A stretch of 64,000 nucleotides of DNA from Gallionellaceae bacterium (GTDB lineage: Bacteria > Pseudomonadota > Gammaproteobacteria > Burkholderiales > Thiobacillaceae): NCBI GenBank assembly GCA_028714735.1, contig JAQTLU010000009.1, forward strand, positions 1 to 64,000, in the 5' to 3' direction. Of this stretch, positions 43,357 to 52,844 are shown piece after piece (the stretch's first letter is position 1; the number at the start of each line of letters is the position of its first letter). A program made the translations under genes and the position numbers. The notes beneath the pieces were generated by a model that saw only the letters and a program-made list of their open reading frames with translations, did no database searches and had not been told where the DNA came from.

Positions 43357-43686
43357 TCACACCCCGGCTGGTGCGCTGGCGTCTTCAATACCTGTTGTTT
43401 TGGCGTGCTGCCGTTTCCGGGTGACCTGTTCGGCTTTTGTGGGTCTTCCGCGTTTTGGCCTGGCCGCATCATCAGGGATGGCAATGGGTAGTGCACCAGA
43501 GGTGCCCTGGATGTGCTGTGCGATCCAGCGTTCCACGTCCTCGATGCGCCAAAGAAGACGTTTGGTTCCGGGAAGCCGGCAAATCGGCGGCAGGGAAGCC
43601 GGGTTACGGGTGGCGTCGCTGCGAATGCTGGAGACGGACTTGTGAATGTAGGATGCTAACTCATCGACAGTAAGCAACGGCTTCAT
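43357..43686 (-). CDS. AlpA/excisionase-like HTH DNA-binding protein
   Basis: 109 aa. A MerR-like winged HTH occupies residues 1-60 (LLTVDELASYIHKSVSSIRSDATRNPASLPPICRLPGTKRLLWRIEDVERWI), followed by a basic tail. It precedes rep by 3 bp. It may regulate rep, or act as excisionase for the integrase; the sequence does not decide. Confidence 0.75.
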   Translation of the reverse strand: MKPLLTVDELASYIHKSVSSIRSDATRNPASLPPICRLPGTKRLLWRIEDVERWIAQHIQGTSGALPIAIPDDAARPKRGRPTKAEQVTRKRQHAKTTGIEDASAPAGV

Positions 43687-43861
43687 TGAGCAATTTCCTT
43701 ACATCCAGCGATCCGAAGCGGGATGTGCTGGACTACATAAAGTAAAATTGCTTACGTTGACGTGCTTCGCCGAGGTCTTTTTTATGCCTCAGTCCTAGTG
43801 CAACAATACCGGCAAATTGATGCTGTGTCGAGCGATGATGAGCGAGCGATGACATGCGCGC

Positions 43862-43879
43862 CGCCACAAATTTGCCACA
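43862..43879 (+). promoter_or_regulatory. Putative integrase arm sites, right end
   Basis: CGCCACA (43862) and TGCCACA (43873), 11 bp apart, the same spacing and orientation as at the left end; 110 bp inside attR. Confidence 0.5.
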
Positions 43880-43908
43880 CATAAAGCGCAAAATCCTGCA
43901 CGAAAAAG

Positions 43909-43950
43909 CATAACAACGCATCATTCTGCAATGTGTAATGCGTTGTTATG
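43909..43950. repeat. 13-bp perfect inverted repeat near attR
   Basis: CATAACAACGCAT (43909-43921) and ATGCGTTGTTATG (43938-43950) with a 16-bp centre, 40 bp inside attR. A candidate Xis, integrase or repressor site. Confidence 0.6.
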
Positions 43951-43989
43951 TATGTGTTTTATTGCTGTGTTGCGGCTGCTTGGCGCTAT

Positions 43990-44006
43990 GACCTCCGCAT
44001 TGCGAA
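43990..44006. other. attR core of the integrated element
   Basis: GACCTCCGCATTGCGAA, one mismatch to attL (33594-33610). The left copy carries the base that pairs properly in the tRNA (A42), so the left copy is the original host base and this one came with the element. Confidence 0.85.
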
Positions 44007-44037
44007 CGCAGCGCTCTCCCAGCTGAGCTATCGGCCC
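43990..44037 (-). pseudogene. tRNA-Ala(CGC), 5' half (split by the element)
   Basis: Minus strand: acceptor GGGCCGA, TA, D arm GCTC-AGCTGGGA-GAGC, G, CTGCG, loop TTCGCAA, then TGCGGAGGTC and non-tRNA sequence. No T arm or acceptor 3' strand follows; these are found 10.4 kb away at 33566-33598. Its promoter (TATATT, 44049-44054) is intact, so a truncated transcript would run into the element. Confidence 0.9.
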
Positions 44038-44048
44038 TTGGGCGGCGA

Positions 44049-44054
44049 AATATA
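44049..44054 (-). promoter_or_regulatory. -10 element of the disrupted tRNA-Ala
   Basis: TATATT on the minus strand, 12 bp before the tRNA 5' end at 44037. Confidence 0.5.
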
Positions 44055-44082
44055 GCAAAAAAACCGGCGGACGGGAAAAAAC

Positions 44083-44865
44083 TCAACGATTGCGACGAAA
44101 GAATAGCCACACCCCGGCCAGGATCATCGGTACGCACAGCCATTGCGCCGTGGTCAGATCGAGTGGCAAACCGCTGAAAATGCCGGGGTCGGGGGTGCGG
44201 AAGAACTCGGCGGCAAAACGCAGCGCGCCATAGCCGATCAGGAACAGCGCCGAAACCTTGCCGACGGCGCGCGGCCAGGCGGAATAGAGCCACAGGATCG
44301 CAAACAGCAACAGACCTTCGCCGGCGGCCTGGTAGAGCTGCGAAGGGTGGCGGGGCAGGTTGTCGACGTAGGGGAACACCATCGCCCAGGGCAATCCCGG
44401 ATCCGCGGGGCGACCCCAGAGTTCGCCGTTGATGAAGTTGCCGATGCGGCCGAACATCAGGCCGATGGGGACCAGCGGGGCGACGAAGTCGCTGATCTGG
44501 AAAAAGGACCGGCCGGTCTTGCGGGCAAACCAGAACAGTGCGACCAGGACACCTAAAAAGCCGCCGTGGAAGCTCATGCCGCCTTTCCAGACCGCGACGA
44601 TCTCAAGCGGATGGCTGAGGTAATAGCCGGGTTGGTAGAACAGGATTTCGCCCAGGCGGCCGCCAATGACCACCCCCAGAATGCCGAAGAACAGCAGGTT
44701 GTCGATCATGTCCCGGTTCCAGCCCATGTCCGGCCGGCGCTTGGCATGGAGGCGGCCCAGGACGATGAAGGCAATGAAGGCGGCGACGTACATCAGGCCA
44801 TACCAGCGGACCGCAAGCGGCCCCAGATGAAGTGCGACCGGGTCGAATTGGGGATGAACCAGCAT
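44083..44865 (-). CDS. lgt: Prolipoprotein diacylglyceryl transferase
   Basis: 260 aa inner-membrane enzyme that transfers diacylglycerol from phosphatidylglycerol to the lipobox cysteine. The Lgt signature is seen as [14 protein letters not shown] (R140, N143, N146, E148) and HGGFLG, with seven hydrophobic segments. It ends 46 bp before the former tRNA-Ala 5' end. Confidence 0.97.
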   Translation of the reverse strand: MLVHPQFDPVALHLGPLAVRWYGLMYVAAFIAFIVLGRLHAKRRPDMGWNRDMIDNLLFFGILGVVIGGRLGEILFYQPGYYLSHPLEIVAVWKGGMSFHGGFLGVLVALFWFARKTGRSFFQISDFVAPLVPIGLMFGRIGNFINGELWGRPADPGLPWAMVFPYVDNLPRHPSQLYQAAGEGLLLFAILWLYSAWPRAVGKVSALFLIGYGALRFAAEFFRTPDPGIFSGLPLDLTTAQWLCVPMILAGVWLFFRRNR

Positions 44866-45033
44866 CTATAAGCCTCTGAATGAATCCACTACGGCGTGAC
44901 GTGGGTTTTGCCGGTGGGAATACACGGCACATTGCCGTAGGTTGTCCGAAAAGCCCCTTACCGAAGGGTTGCCGCGCGAAGTGTCCGTCGGGGTTAAAAT
45001 GACCGGAATTATAGACCCAGCAAGGTGACAGAA

Positions 45034-46887
45034 ATGCCGCAATACCGTTCCCGCACCACGACTCATGGCCGCAACATGGCTGGCGCCCGCGCCCTCTGGC
45101 GGGCCACCGGTATGAAGGAAGGCGATTTCGACAAGCCGATCATCGCCGTCGCCAATTCGTTTACGCAGTTCGTGCCCGGCCATGTCCACCTGAAGGATAT
45201 GGGCCAACTGGTGGCGCGCGAGATCGAGGCGGCCGGCGGCGTCGCCAAGGAATTCAACACCATCGCCATCGACGACGGCATCGCCATGGGCCATGGCGGC
45301 ATGCTCTATTCGCTGCCTTCGCGCGACCTGATCGCCGACAGCGTCGAGTACATGTGCAACGCCCACTGCGCCGATGCCCTGGTGTGCATCTCCAACTGCG
45401 ACAAGATCACCCCGGGCATGCTGATGGCGTCGTTGCGCCTGAACATTCCGACCGTATTCGTGTCCGGTGGCCCCATGGAGGCCGGCAAGGTTACCTGGCA
45501 GGGCAAGACCGTCATGCTCGACCTGGTCGACGCCATGGTGCAGGCGGCCGACAGCCACTGTTCCGACGAGGAGGTCGCCGCCGTCGAGCGTTCGGCCTGC
45601 CCGACCTGCGGTTCCTGCTCGGGCATGTTCACCGCCAATTCGATGAATTGCCTGACCGAAGCGCTGGGCCTCTCGTTGCCGGGCAACGGTTCCCTGCTCG
45701 CCACCCATGCCGACCGCAAGCAGTTGTTCCTGCGTGCCGGCCGGCTGGCAGTCGATCTGGCCAAGCGCTATTACGAAAAGGACGATGCCTCCGCGCTGCC
45801 GCGCGCCATCGCCACCTTCGATGCCTTCGAGAATGCCATGGCCCTGGACATCGCCATGGGCGGCTCCACCAACACCGTGTTGCACCTGCTCGCGGCCGCC
45901 CATGAGGCGGGGGTGAACTTCACCATGAAGGATATCGATCGCCTGTCGCACAGGGTGCCGCACCTGGCCAAGGTGGCGCCCAGCACCCAGCAGTACCACA
46001 TGGAGGATGTCCACCGTGCCGGCGGCGTCATGGCCATTCTGGGCGAACTGGACCGGGCCGGACTGATTCACCGTGACGTGCCCACCGTGCACAGCCGCAG
46101 TATCGGCGAGGCGATCCATGTCTGGGACGTGATCCGCGCCCACGACGTGTCGGTGTTTGATTTCTACAAGGCCGCTCCGGGCGGGGTGCCGACCCAGGTG
46201 GCGTTCAGCCAGGACCGCCGCTATCCCGAACTGGACCTGGATCGTTCCCATGGCTGCCTGCGCGACAAGGCCCATGCCTATTCCCAGGACGGCGGCCTGG
46301 CCGTCCTGTACGGCAACCTGGCCTTGGACGGCTGCATCGTCAAGACGGCCGGCGTCGATGCCGGCAGCCTCAAGTTCAGCGGTCCGGCCCGGGTCTTCGA
46401 GAGCCAGGATGCGGCAGTGGAAGCCATCCTGGCCGACCGGATCCAGGCCGGCGATGTGGTCATCATCCGCTACGAGGGGCCGCGCGGCGGCCCCGGCATG
46501 CAGGAGATGCTCTATCCGACCAGCTATCTGAAATCGAAGGGGCTCGGCAAGTCCTGCGCGCTGATCACCGACGGTCGCTTTTCCGGCGGCACCTCCGGCC
46601 TGAGTATCGGCCACGTCTCGCCGGAGGCGGCCGAGGGCGGCAACATCGGCCTGGTCGTGGAAGGCGACAGCATCGAGATCGATATTCCAGACCGGACCAT
46701 ACGCATTGCCGTGAGCGACGACGAACTGGCCCAGCGCCGGGCCGCCATGGCGGCCAAGGGCAAGGAGGCCTGGCAGCCGGTAGGCCGTGATCGCCCGATC
46801 ACATCGGCACTGCGCGCCTACGCGGCGATGACCACGTCGGCGGCCTATGGCGCCGTGCGCGATGTCAGTCAGGTGGAGCGTAAGTGA
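45034..46887 (+). CDS. ilvD: Dihydroxy-acid dehydratase
   Basis: Iron-sulfur enzyme of valine, leucine and isoleucine biosynthesis. 617 aa from the ATG at 45034 (AAGG 8 bases upstream); a GTG at 45025 is less likely. Cluster and metal ligands are visible as NCDKITPG (Cys122, Lys124) and [11 protein letters not shown]. Length matches E. coli (616). The next gene starts within its stop codon. Confidence 0.98.
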   Translation: MPQYRSRTTTHGRNMAGARALWRATGMKEGDFDKPIIAVANSFTQFVPGHVHLKDMGQLVAREIEAAGGVAKEFNTIAIDDGIAMGHGGMLYSLPSRDLIADSVEYMCNAHCADALVCISNCDKITPGMLMASLRLNIPTVFVSGGPMEAGKVTWQGKTVMLDLVDAMVQAADSHCSDEEVAAVERSACPTCGSCSGMFTANSMNCLTEALGLSLPGNGSLLATHADRKQLFLRAGRLAVDLAKRYYEKDDASALPRAIATFDAFENAMALDIAMGGSTNTVLHLLAAAHEAGVNFTMKDIDRLSHRVPHLAKVAPSTQQYHMEDVHRAGGVMAILGELDRAGLIHRDVPTVHSRSIGEAIHVWDVIRAHDVSVFDFYKAAPGGVPTQVAFSQDRRYPELDLDRSHGCLRDKAHAYSQDGGLAVLYGNLALDGCIVKTAGVDAGSLKFSGPARVFESQDAAVEAILADRIQAGDVVIIRYEGPRGGPGMQEMLYPTSYLKSKGLGKSCALITDGRFSGGTSGLSIGHVSPEAAEGGNIGLVVEGDSIEIDIPDRTIRIAVSDDELAQRRAAMAAKGKEAWQPVGRDRPITSALRAYAAMTTSAAYGAVRDVSQVERK

Positions 46888-47204
46888 GCGCTAACCCCAC
46901 TGGCGAGCCTGTATTAGAGCCGGCCGAGCAGGATCCGCTGGTGCGTTTTCGCAACTGGCGGGGTTTCCTGTTTGTCACCATCGCGGTCAATGTGCTGTTC
47001 GTCTACGGCATGTTGGGCAACACCGGCGATGTCAGCCTGGGCATCTGGTACAAGACCCTGATCTGGTTGCCGTTCAACGTCATTGCCTCGGTGCTGTACT
47101 ACGTCTTCAAGGTCAAGCTGGCCGATGCCGCCGCGGGTGGCGTCTACGGCTTCCTCTGCCTGGCGATGATGGCCGCCAACTGGATCGTGATGGTGGTCAT
47201 TTGA
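46884..47204 (+). CDS. Small membrane protein, unknown function
   Basis: 106 aa from a GTG at 46884 overlapping the ilvD stop (GTGA), so translationally coupled. Three hydrophobic segments: about 30-46, 57-74 and 83-106. No family recognised. Confidence 0.7.
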   Translation: MSANPTGEPVLEPAEQDPLVRFRNWRGFLFVTIAVNVLFVYGMLGNTGDVSLGIWYKTLIWLPFNVIASVLYYVFKVKLADAAAGGVYGFLCLAMMAANWIVMVVI

Positions 47205-47301
47205 TGGCCCTCGCCGGCGCGTCCCCGCGCTCCGGTATCTCGTACCGCTGGCGCGATAATTGTTTAAACCACATTCGATAAACTTACCCGGAGCCTGTTC
47301 A

Positions 47302-48219
47302 ATGAATCCCGACGATCTCAACAGCCGCTATGGCTTGCCCACCCTGAAATTTGTCGAGGGCGCCGGCGGCCTGGTCTTCGCCGAGGTCGACAATGCCGGA
47401 GGCGTCGCCACGATCTGTCTTCAGGGCGCCCATATCGTCACCTGGCGTCCCAAGGCGCAGGCGGAAGCGGTGGTGTGGGTATCGGAGGCGGCAAAATACG
47501 GTCCCGGCAAGTCGATCCGCGGCGGTGTGCCGGTCTGCTGGCCCTGGTTCGGCCCCCATGCCACCGAGAAGGCCTTTCCCGGTCACGGCTTTGCCCGCAC
47601 CATGATGTGGCAGGTCACCGGCAGCGAAACGCAGACCAGCGGCGCTACCCGGATCTGGCTGATGCTGATGCCCAACGACCAGACTCATGCCCAGTTCGCC
47701 AAGGCCTGCCGGGCCGAACTGATCGTTACCGTCGGCGCCACCTTGCAGGTCGATCTGATGACCAGCAACCTCGACACCGAGGCAGTCGAGATCGGCGAGG
47801 CCCTGCATACCTACCTGCGCATCGGCGACATCGGCACCGCCCGGGTCACCGGCCTGGACGGCAGCAGCTATGTCGACAAGGTCGACGGCGGTCAGCGCAA
47901 GCAACAGTCCGGCGCGATTGCCTTCTCCGGCGAGGTCGACCGGGTCTACGTCGACACCGAATCGGAATGTGTCATCGAGGACCCGGACCTCAAGCGCCGG
48001 ATCCGCATCGCCAAGACCGGCAGCCGGTCGACGGTGGTCTGGACCCCCTGGCTGGAGAAGGCCGAAAAGATGGCCGACTTCGGACCGGGAAAGCACAACC
48101 AGGGCGGTTGGCGCGAGATGGTCTGCGTGGAAAGTGGCAATGCCCTGGACAACGTGGTGTCGGTGCCGGCTGGCGAAAGCCATGTCCTGTCCGTGGTTTA
48201 CAGCGCCGAAGCGATGTAA
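47302..48219 (+). CDS. D-hexose-6-phosphate mutarotase (YeaD type)
   Basis: 305 aa from the ATG at 47302 (GGAG upstream). Aldose-1-epimerase fold with the YeaD motifs GGVPVCWPWFGPH, GHGFARTMMW and EALHTYLRIGD. It interconverts anomers of glucose-6-phosphate. It is followed by an intrinsic terminator. Confidence 0.9.
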   Translation: MNPDDLNSRYGLPTLKFVEGAGGLVFAEVDNAGGVATICLQGAHIVTWRPKAQAEAVVWVSEAAKYGPGKSIRGGVPVCWPWFGPHATEKAFPGHGFARTMMWQVTGSETQTSGATRIWLMLMPNDQTHAQFAKACRAELIVTVGATLQVDLMTSNLDTEAVEIGEALHTYLRIGDIGTARVTGLDGSSYVDKVDGGQRKQQSGAIAFSGEVDRVYVDTESECVIEDPDLKRRIRIAKTGSRSTVVWTPWLEKAEKMADFGPGKHNQGGWREMVCVESGNALDNVVSVPAGESHVLSVVYSAEAM

Positions 48220-48241
48220 TCAGGCATCCGGGATAGGCATG

Positions 48242-48268
48242 AAAAAACGCCGCAATCGCGGCGTTTTT
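48242..48268. terminator. Bidirectional intrinsic terminator
   Basis: AAAAACGCCGC-AATC-GCGGCGTTTTT, a perfect 11-bp stem with T-runs in both directions, between the convergent mutarotase and ankyrin genes. Confidence 0.9.
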
Positions 48269-48284
48269 AGTTCCTGGAGAAGCC

Positions 48285-48869
48285 TCAGTGCATCGGACGC
48301 TTCATGAAGCTCACCACCTGCGCTTCGCTGGGGCCGCTATGGCTGCTGCCGGTGGAGCAACTTCCCCCGGCGTCAGGCACATAACCGGTGGCTTCATGCA
48401 GCAGGTTGATGACATCGACCCAGTGGCGCTCCTTGGCCATCTGCAGGGCGGTGCGGCCAGCCTCGTTGACGGTGTTGGGATCGGCGCCTGCCGCCAGCAA
48501 TACTTCGCAAACCGCGCCTTCGCCGCCACCGGCGGCCAGCATCAGCGGCGTGATGCCGAAATGGATGGTCGCGTTGGCGTTGGCGCCGGCGTCGATCAGT
48601 GCCTTCGCCACCGGGGCGAAGCCGGTATCCAGTTCGTGGTTGTAGACCGCCTTGAACAGTGCCGTCCAGCCATTGGCATCGGCGGCATCGACCTCTGCGC
48701 CAGCCTCCAGCAGGGCCAGTACAACGTCCAGGTGGCCCAGATGGGCGGCGGCAATGAGTGCGGTCGCGCCGGTTTCGTCGGTCCAGTCGGGATCGGCGCC
48801 GGCGGCCAGCAGTTGACGGACGGTGCCGGCATCGCCGCCCTGGGCGGCTGCATAGAGTTCGGCAGACAT
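48285..48869 (-). CDS. Ankyrin-repeat protein
   Basis: 194 aa from the ATG at 48869 (AGGAG upstream). Four to five ankyrin repeats (e.g. GATALIAAAHLGHLDVVLALLEAGAEVDAAD) and a Cys/Ser/Gly-rich tail. Protein-protein interaction module; partner unknown. Confidence 0.85.
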   Translation of the reverse strand: MSAELYAAAQGGDAGTVRQLLAAGADPDWTDETGATALIAAAHLGHLDVVLALLEAGAEVDAADANGWTALFKAVYNHELDTGFAPVAKALIDAGANANATIHFGITPLMLAAGGGEGAVCEVLLAAGADPNTVNEAGRTALQMAKERHWVDVINLLHEATGYVPDAGGSCSTGSSHSGPSEAQVVSFMKRPMH

Positions 48870-48963
48870 GATGTTGCTCCTATCGGGAATATACCCGAGC
48901 ATTATATTCAACTATTGCCCGATTTGAAAACCGGCATGTGCAGGTCTGGACGGGACGGTACGA

Positions 48964-49725
48964 TCAGGCGGCCATCCAGTCGGTAAGCGCTTGTTTGAGC
49001 AGGGTATCGAAATCGCACCGGGGCAGGCGCATGAGCAGTCCGTCGCCCATCATGACGATGGTCGCATTCATCGGCTCCCCGGTAATCAGGGATTCCTCAC
49101 CGAAGGCGTCGCCTTCGAGCAGCATACCGATCAGGATCGGCGGGTCGCCACCGAGGGAACACCAGAGCTGGGCACGGCCCTGCCGAATGATGTAGTAGTA
49201 GTCGCTCACTTCGCCTTGCTGGACGATGACCTGGCCATTATTGGTATTGATGTCTTGCAAGTGGGAAAACAGGGCTGCGAAATTGCTGGCGGGCACCTTG
49301 GCATAGGCCGGGTTGTTCATCAGCCGGAACATCCAGGCCGGGTCCTCGACCGCGATCTCGGTGACTTCGTAGGTGCCGGCCCGGTCATTTGCCAACAGTT
49401 TGTCGAGCAGGGTCTCGTCGATGGCCGCGACGATGGCCGCAGTATCGGCGATGGCGGTATAGCGTCGCGGCTTCAGGCGGGATAGCGGCATCAGCGCGAA
49501 ATCGCTGCCGGCATTGATGAGCAGGGGCCGGGAGGTGGCATCGGAATGCAGTGATATGACGCCGTCCAGCAGGAAAAAGCTAAGGTTGTCCTGTTCGCCC
49601 TTGCTGAACAGGATGTCCCCCGGAGCCAGCCTGCGTTCGGTGATGGCCGCCGCGGCCAGGCGCAGGCCATCGCTGGACAGCGTATCCAGCGGCGAGAAGC
49701 GTTCCAGGCGTTGCGGTTTGATCAT
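48964..49725 (-). CDS. Double cyclic-nucleotide-binding-domain protein
   Basis: 253 aa from the ATG at 49725. Two cNMP-binding-like beta-rolls: about 15-110 (LAPGDILFSKGEQDNLSFFLLDG) and 140-250 (VIVQQGEVSDYYYIIRQGRAQL, GDAFGEESLITGEP). No HTH or kinase domain, so it is likely a sensor or regulatory subunit. It follows ubiD by 4 bp. Confidence 0.8.
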   Translation of the reverse strand: MIKPQRLERFSPLDTLSSDGLRLAAAAITERRLAPGDILFSKGEQDNLSFFLLDGVISLHSDATSRPLLINAGSDFALMPLSRLKPRRYTAIADTAAIVAAIDETLLDKLLANDRAGTYEVTEIAVEDPAWMFRLMNNPAYAKVPASNFAALFSHLQDINTNNGQVIVQQGEVSDYYYIIRQGRAQLWCSLGGDPPILIGMLLEGDAFGEESLITGEPMNATIVMMGDGLLMRLPRCDFDTLLKQALTDWMAA

Positions 49726-49729
49726 GATG

Positions 49730-51193
49730 TCAGAGTCTGAGTTGCGCCCAGATGTCATCTACCCGCTGTTTCACAGCCGGGTCCATGGCGATCGGCGTAC
49801 CCCATTCCCGGCTGGTCTCGCCCGGCCACTTGTTGGTGGCGTCGATGCCCATCTTGGAACCGAGCCCGGACACCGGACTGGCGAAATCCAGGTAGTCGAT
49901 CGGGGTGTTCTCGACGATCAGGGCGTCCCGGGCCGGGTCGACCCGGGTGGTCAAAGCCCAGACCACTTCCTTCCAGTCGCGCACGTTGATGTCGTCGTCG
50001 GTGACCAGGATGTACTTGGTGTACATGAACTGGCGCAGGAAGGACCAGACCCCGAACATCACCCGCTTGGCGTGGCCGGGGTACTGCTTCTTCATGCTGA
50101 CCACGGCCAGGCGGTAGCTGCAGCCTTCCGGCGGCAGGTAGAAATCGGCGATCTCGGGAAACTGCTTCTGCAGCAGCGGCACGAATACCTCGTTCAAAGC
50201 CTCGCCCAGCACGGCCGGCTCGTCCGGCGGCTTGCCGGTATAGGTGCTGTGGTAGATCGGGTCGCGCCGCATGGTGATGCGCTCGACCGTGAAGACCGGA
50301 AAGGTCTCCTGCTCGTTGTAATAGCCGGTATGGTCGCCGTAAGGCCCTTCCAGTGCCGTCTCGCCGGGATGGATGACACCCTCGAGGACGATCTCGGCCG
50401 AGGCTGGCACGTTGAGATCGCTGCCCATGGCCTTGGCGACCTCGGTCTTGGCGCCGCGCAACAGGCCGGCGAACTGGTATTCCGAAAGCGAGTCCGGCAC
50501 CGGGGTCACCGCGCCCAGGATGGTGGCCGGGTCGGCGCCGATGGCAACACAGAGCGGGAACGGCTGGCCCGGGTGGCTCTGCTGAAAATCGCGGAAATCG
50601 AGCGCACCGCCACGGTGGGCCAGCCAGCGCATGATCACCTTGTTCGGGCCGATCACCTGCTGGCGGTAGATGCCCAGGTTCTGGCGCGGTTTGCGCGGCC
50701 CCTTGGTGATGACCAGTCCCCACGTGATCAGCGGTGCGACGTCGCCCGGCCAGCAGGTCTGGACCGGCAGGCGCGACAGGTCGACGTCCTTGCCCTCCCA
50801 GACGATGTCCTGGCAGGGCGGCGAACGCACCGTCTTCGGCGCCATGTTGAGCACCTGCTTCAGTACCGGCCACTTTTCCCAGGCATCGCGCAGGCCCTTG
50901 GGCGGTTCCGGCTCCTTCAGGTAGGCGAGCAGATGGCCGATCTCGCGCAGCCTGGCCGGATCTTCCTCGCCCATGCCCAGCGCCACCCGCTTGACCGTAC
51001 CGAACAGGTTGGTCAGCACCGGTATCGAATGGCCCCTGGGCCGTTCAAACAGCAAGGCGGGGCCGCCGGCGCGCAGGACGCGATCGCTGATCTCGGTCAT
51101 CTCCAGGCGGGGATCGACCTCGACTGCGATCCGCTTCAGTTCGCCCCTGGCCTCCAGTTGGCCGATAAAATCGCGCAGGTCGTGGTATTTCAT
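49730..51193 (-). CDS. ubiD: 4-hydroxy-3-polyprenylbenzoate decarboxylase (UbiD)
   Basis: 487 aa from the ATG at 51193. Decarboxylates the ubiquinone precursor with prenylated FMN from UbiX. The family start [19 protein letters not shown] and the conserved E-rich [16 protein letters not shown] segment are present. The start overlaps the preceding gene's stop (ATGA). Confidence 0.97.
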   Translation of the reverse strand: MKYHDLRDFIGQLEARGELKRIAVEVDPRLEMTEISDRVLRAGGPALLFERPRGHSIPVLTNLFGTVKRVALGMGEEDPARLREIGHLLAYLKEPEPPKGLRDAWEKWPVLKQVLNMAPKTVRSPPCQDIVWEGKDVDLSRLPVQTCWPGDVAPLITWGLVITKGPRKPRQNLGIYRQQVIGPNKVIMRWLAHRGGALDFRDFQQSHPGQPFPLCVAIGADPATILGAVTPVPDSLSEYQFAGLLRGAKTEVAKAMGSDLNVPASAEIVLEGVIHPGETALEGPYGDHTGYYNEQETFPVFTVERITMRRDPIYHSTYTGKPPDEPAVLGEALNEVFVPLLQKQFPEIADFYLPPEGCSYRLAVVSMKKQYPGHAKRVMFGVWSFLRQFMYTKYILVTDDDINVRDWKEVVWALTTRVDPARDALIVENTPIDYLDFASPVSGLGSKMGIDATNKWPGETSREWGTPIAMDPAVKQRVDDIWAQLRL

Positions 51194-51624
51194 GCCGTGA
51201 ATCGCCAATCGTAATGGTTGCCCCGGCGGTCCTTGCCGAGACGCCGTTCCTCTATTTCCTCGAAGCGTACCTGCTCGCGCCGATCCTGGCCGGAGCGGCG
51301 CTCCTTGCCGCTGCGCCGCTCCGCGAGATCCCTGTAGTGGCAGGCGCAGCCGGCGCTTGAGCAGCCCTGGAGCGGCAGGGCCGGGGTCTTGCCATAGGCA
51401 AAACAGTGGCCATGCAAGGCCCGCGCTTGCGGGCACGCCGGTTCCGGATCGGGAACGATGAATTGCCGGCCCCAAAACCCCCGGTCGCGCGGTGCCGGAC
51501 GGACGCCGGCGGCATGCTCGTGGCTAACGGCAGGCAGGGGGCTGACCGGGCGCTGGCGCGTGAGCAGCACGTAGCCCAATCCGACGGCCAGGCCAGCAAT
51601 GACTATGAGCAGAATCCAGATCAT
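51190..51624 (-). CDS. Membrane-anchored hypothetical with RRxxxDRR motifs
   Basis: 144 aa. One N-terminal membrane segment (residues 2-21), then a Cys/Pro-rich middle (C-x-C-x at about 63-95) and a basic tail with [15 protein letters not shown] and [10 protein letters not shown]. Such RRxxxDRR repeats occur in several proteobacterial proteins of unknown role. Coupled to ubiD. Confidence 0.65.
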   Translation of the reverse strand: MIWILLIVIAGLAVGLGYVLLTRQRPVSPLPAVSHEHAAGVRPAPRDRGFWGRQFIVPDPEPACPQARALHGHCFAYGKTPALPLQGCSSAGCACHYRDLAERRSGKERRSGQDRREQVRFEEIEERRLGKDRRGNHYDWRFTA

Positions 51625-51669
51625 CTACGTCTCCCTGGGGGGCGATGCCCCGCACCCGGTCTGGCTGGT

Positions 51670-52242
51670 TCAATCGATATATTCAAATACCTTGACCACC
51701 CGCCGTACCCCGGAAGTCTTGGCGGCGGTCTCGGCCGCCGCATTGCCTTCCGCACGCTTGACCAGGCCCATCAGATAGGCGACGCCGTTTTCGGTGACCA
51801 CCTTGACGTGCAGGGCGGCAAAACGCTTGTCATCGAGGAAGCGGGTCTTGATCTTGGCCGTGGTATAGCCGTCGCCGGTGCGCGAGGCCAGGCTGGGGGG
51901 GACGTCGATGACCATTTCGTTGGCAATCTCGCGGACATTGGGCACGCCACGTACCCCATCGGCGATCTTGGCCTTGATCGCTTCGGTGGGTGCCTGGCCG
52001 GTGATCAGCAGGCGACGGTTGAAGCTGGTGAAGCTGGCATGGACGCCTTCGATCGGCTGCTCGCGTGCTCGGCTGGCGGCCTTGAGTTCGATTTCCTCGT
52101 CCATCAGGTAGGTGCTGGCGGTGCGGCGGTCTTCGGACATCAGCACACCGGTAGCGGCGGCGCCGCCGGCAACGACGGCACAGCCCGACAAGGTGGTGAT
52201 CGCGATCAGGCCAAGCAGCAGAAAGGAAGGAGTCAGGCGCAT
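51670..52242 (-). CDS. dolP: BON-domain outer-membrane lipoprotein DolP
   Basis: 190 aa from the ATG at 52242. Lipobox LSGC (Cys21), then two BON domains (about 55-115 and 125-190), the DolP/YraP layout. DolP supports envelope integrity at anionic phospholipid sites. Neighbours diaA, yraN and rsmI match the E. coli gene set. Confidence 0.9.
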   Translation of the reverse strand: MRLTPSFLLLGLIAITTLSGCAVVAGGAAATGVLMSEDRRTASTYLMDEEIELKAASRAREQPIEGVHASFTSFNRRLLITGQAPTEAIKAKIADGVRGVPNVREIANEMVIDVPPSLASRTGDGYTTAKIKTRFLDDKRFAALHVKVVTENGVAYLMGLVKRAEGNAAAETAAKTSGVRRVVKVFEYID

Positions 52243-52243
52243 T

Positions 52244-52831
52244 TCAGGTCCCCAGTAGCAGGTTGTCGATACTGTCGCACAGGCAATGGATGGCGAGCAG
52301 ATGGGTTTCTCGGATGCGTGCGGTGGTCTCCGCGGGCACGCAGATGAGGACATCTTCTTCATTCAGCATTTCGGCCAGGTCGCCGCCATCGCGGCCGGTC
52401 AGCGCCACCACGGAGATCTCCTTCTCGTGGGCGATCCGCACCGCTTCGAGGACGTTGCGCGAAGAGCCGCTGGTGGAGATGGCCAGCAGGACGTCGCCAG
52501 GACCGCCCAGGGCCGCGACCTGGCGGGCGAATACCAGGCCGTAATCGTAGTCGTTGGCAATCGAGGTCAGCGTCGCGGTGGCGCTGGTCAGGGAGATCGC
52601 CGCCAGGCCGGGGCGTTCCCGCTCGAAACGGTTGATCATGGTGGAAGCGAACAGATGGGCGTCGGCGGCCGAGCCGCCGTTGCCGCAAGCGAGTATCTTG
52701 CCGTCGTTGAGCAGGGACTGGACCATATGTTCGGCGGCCAGGGCGATCGGTTCGGCCAGGGGCTCGGCAGCTTCCAGGATGGTCTGGGCGCTGTCGACGA
52801 AGGATTGGTGGATGTACTCGGTAAGTTCCAT
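52244..52831 (-). CDS. diaA: DnaA initiator-associating protein / SIS protein DiaA
   Basis: 195 aa SIS-fold protein from the ATG at 52831. GNGGSAADAHLFAS and the SIS motif STSGSSRNVLEA. GmhA and DiaA are close; the position between yraN and dolP favours DiaA, which helps DnaA assemble on oriC. GmhA activity cannot be excluded. Confidence 0.85.
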   Translation of the reverse strand: MELTEYIHQSFVDSAQTILEAAEPLAEPIALAAEHMVQSLLNDGKILACGNGGSAADAHLFASTMINRFERERPGLAAISLTSATATLTSIANDYDYGLVFARQVAALGGPGDVLLAISTSGSSRNVLEAVRIAHEKEISVVALTGRDGGDLAEMLNEEDVLICVPAETTARIRETHLLAIHCLCDSIDNLLLGT

Positions 52832-52844
52832 GGTGATGCGGATT

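Larger units (their letters stand above)
43687..43989. other. Right end of the element, non-coding
   Basis: 303 bp between the HTH gene and attR, AT-rich. It contains the arm sites (43862-43879) and a long inverted repeat (43909-43950). It must include the promoter for the HTH-rep unit. No gene seen. Confidence 0.5.
33594..44006. mobile_element. Integrated plasmid-like mobilizable element in tRNA-Ala(CGC)
   Basis: About 10.4 kb bounded by a 17-bp direct repeat inside one original tRNA gene. Contents left to right: integrase; three-gene toxin-antitoxin operon; YkgJ-type protein; two small proteins and a lipoprotein; oriT; membrane protein, VirB6-like and VirB5-like proteins; repeat-rich non-coding DNA; complete tRNA-Ala(CGC); iteron origin; TrfA-like initiator; HTH regulator. 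No relaxase, type IV coupling protein, VirB4 or partition genes. It appears to be a deletion derivative of a broad-host-range conjugative plasmid that now integrates by a tyrosine recombinase. Confidence 0.88.

Noticed and set aside
33443-44082. A complete conjugation system or ICE
   Set aside because: Only VirB5- and VirB6-like genes are present. No relaxase, coupling protein, VirB4, VirB8-11 or similar could be found.
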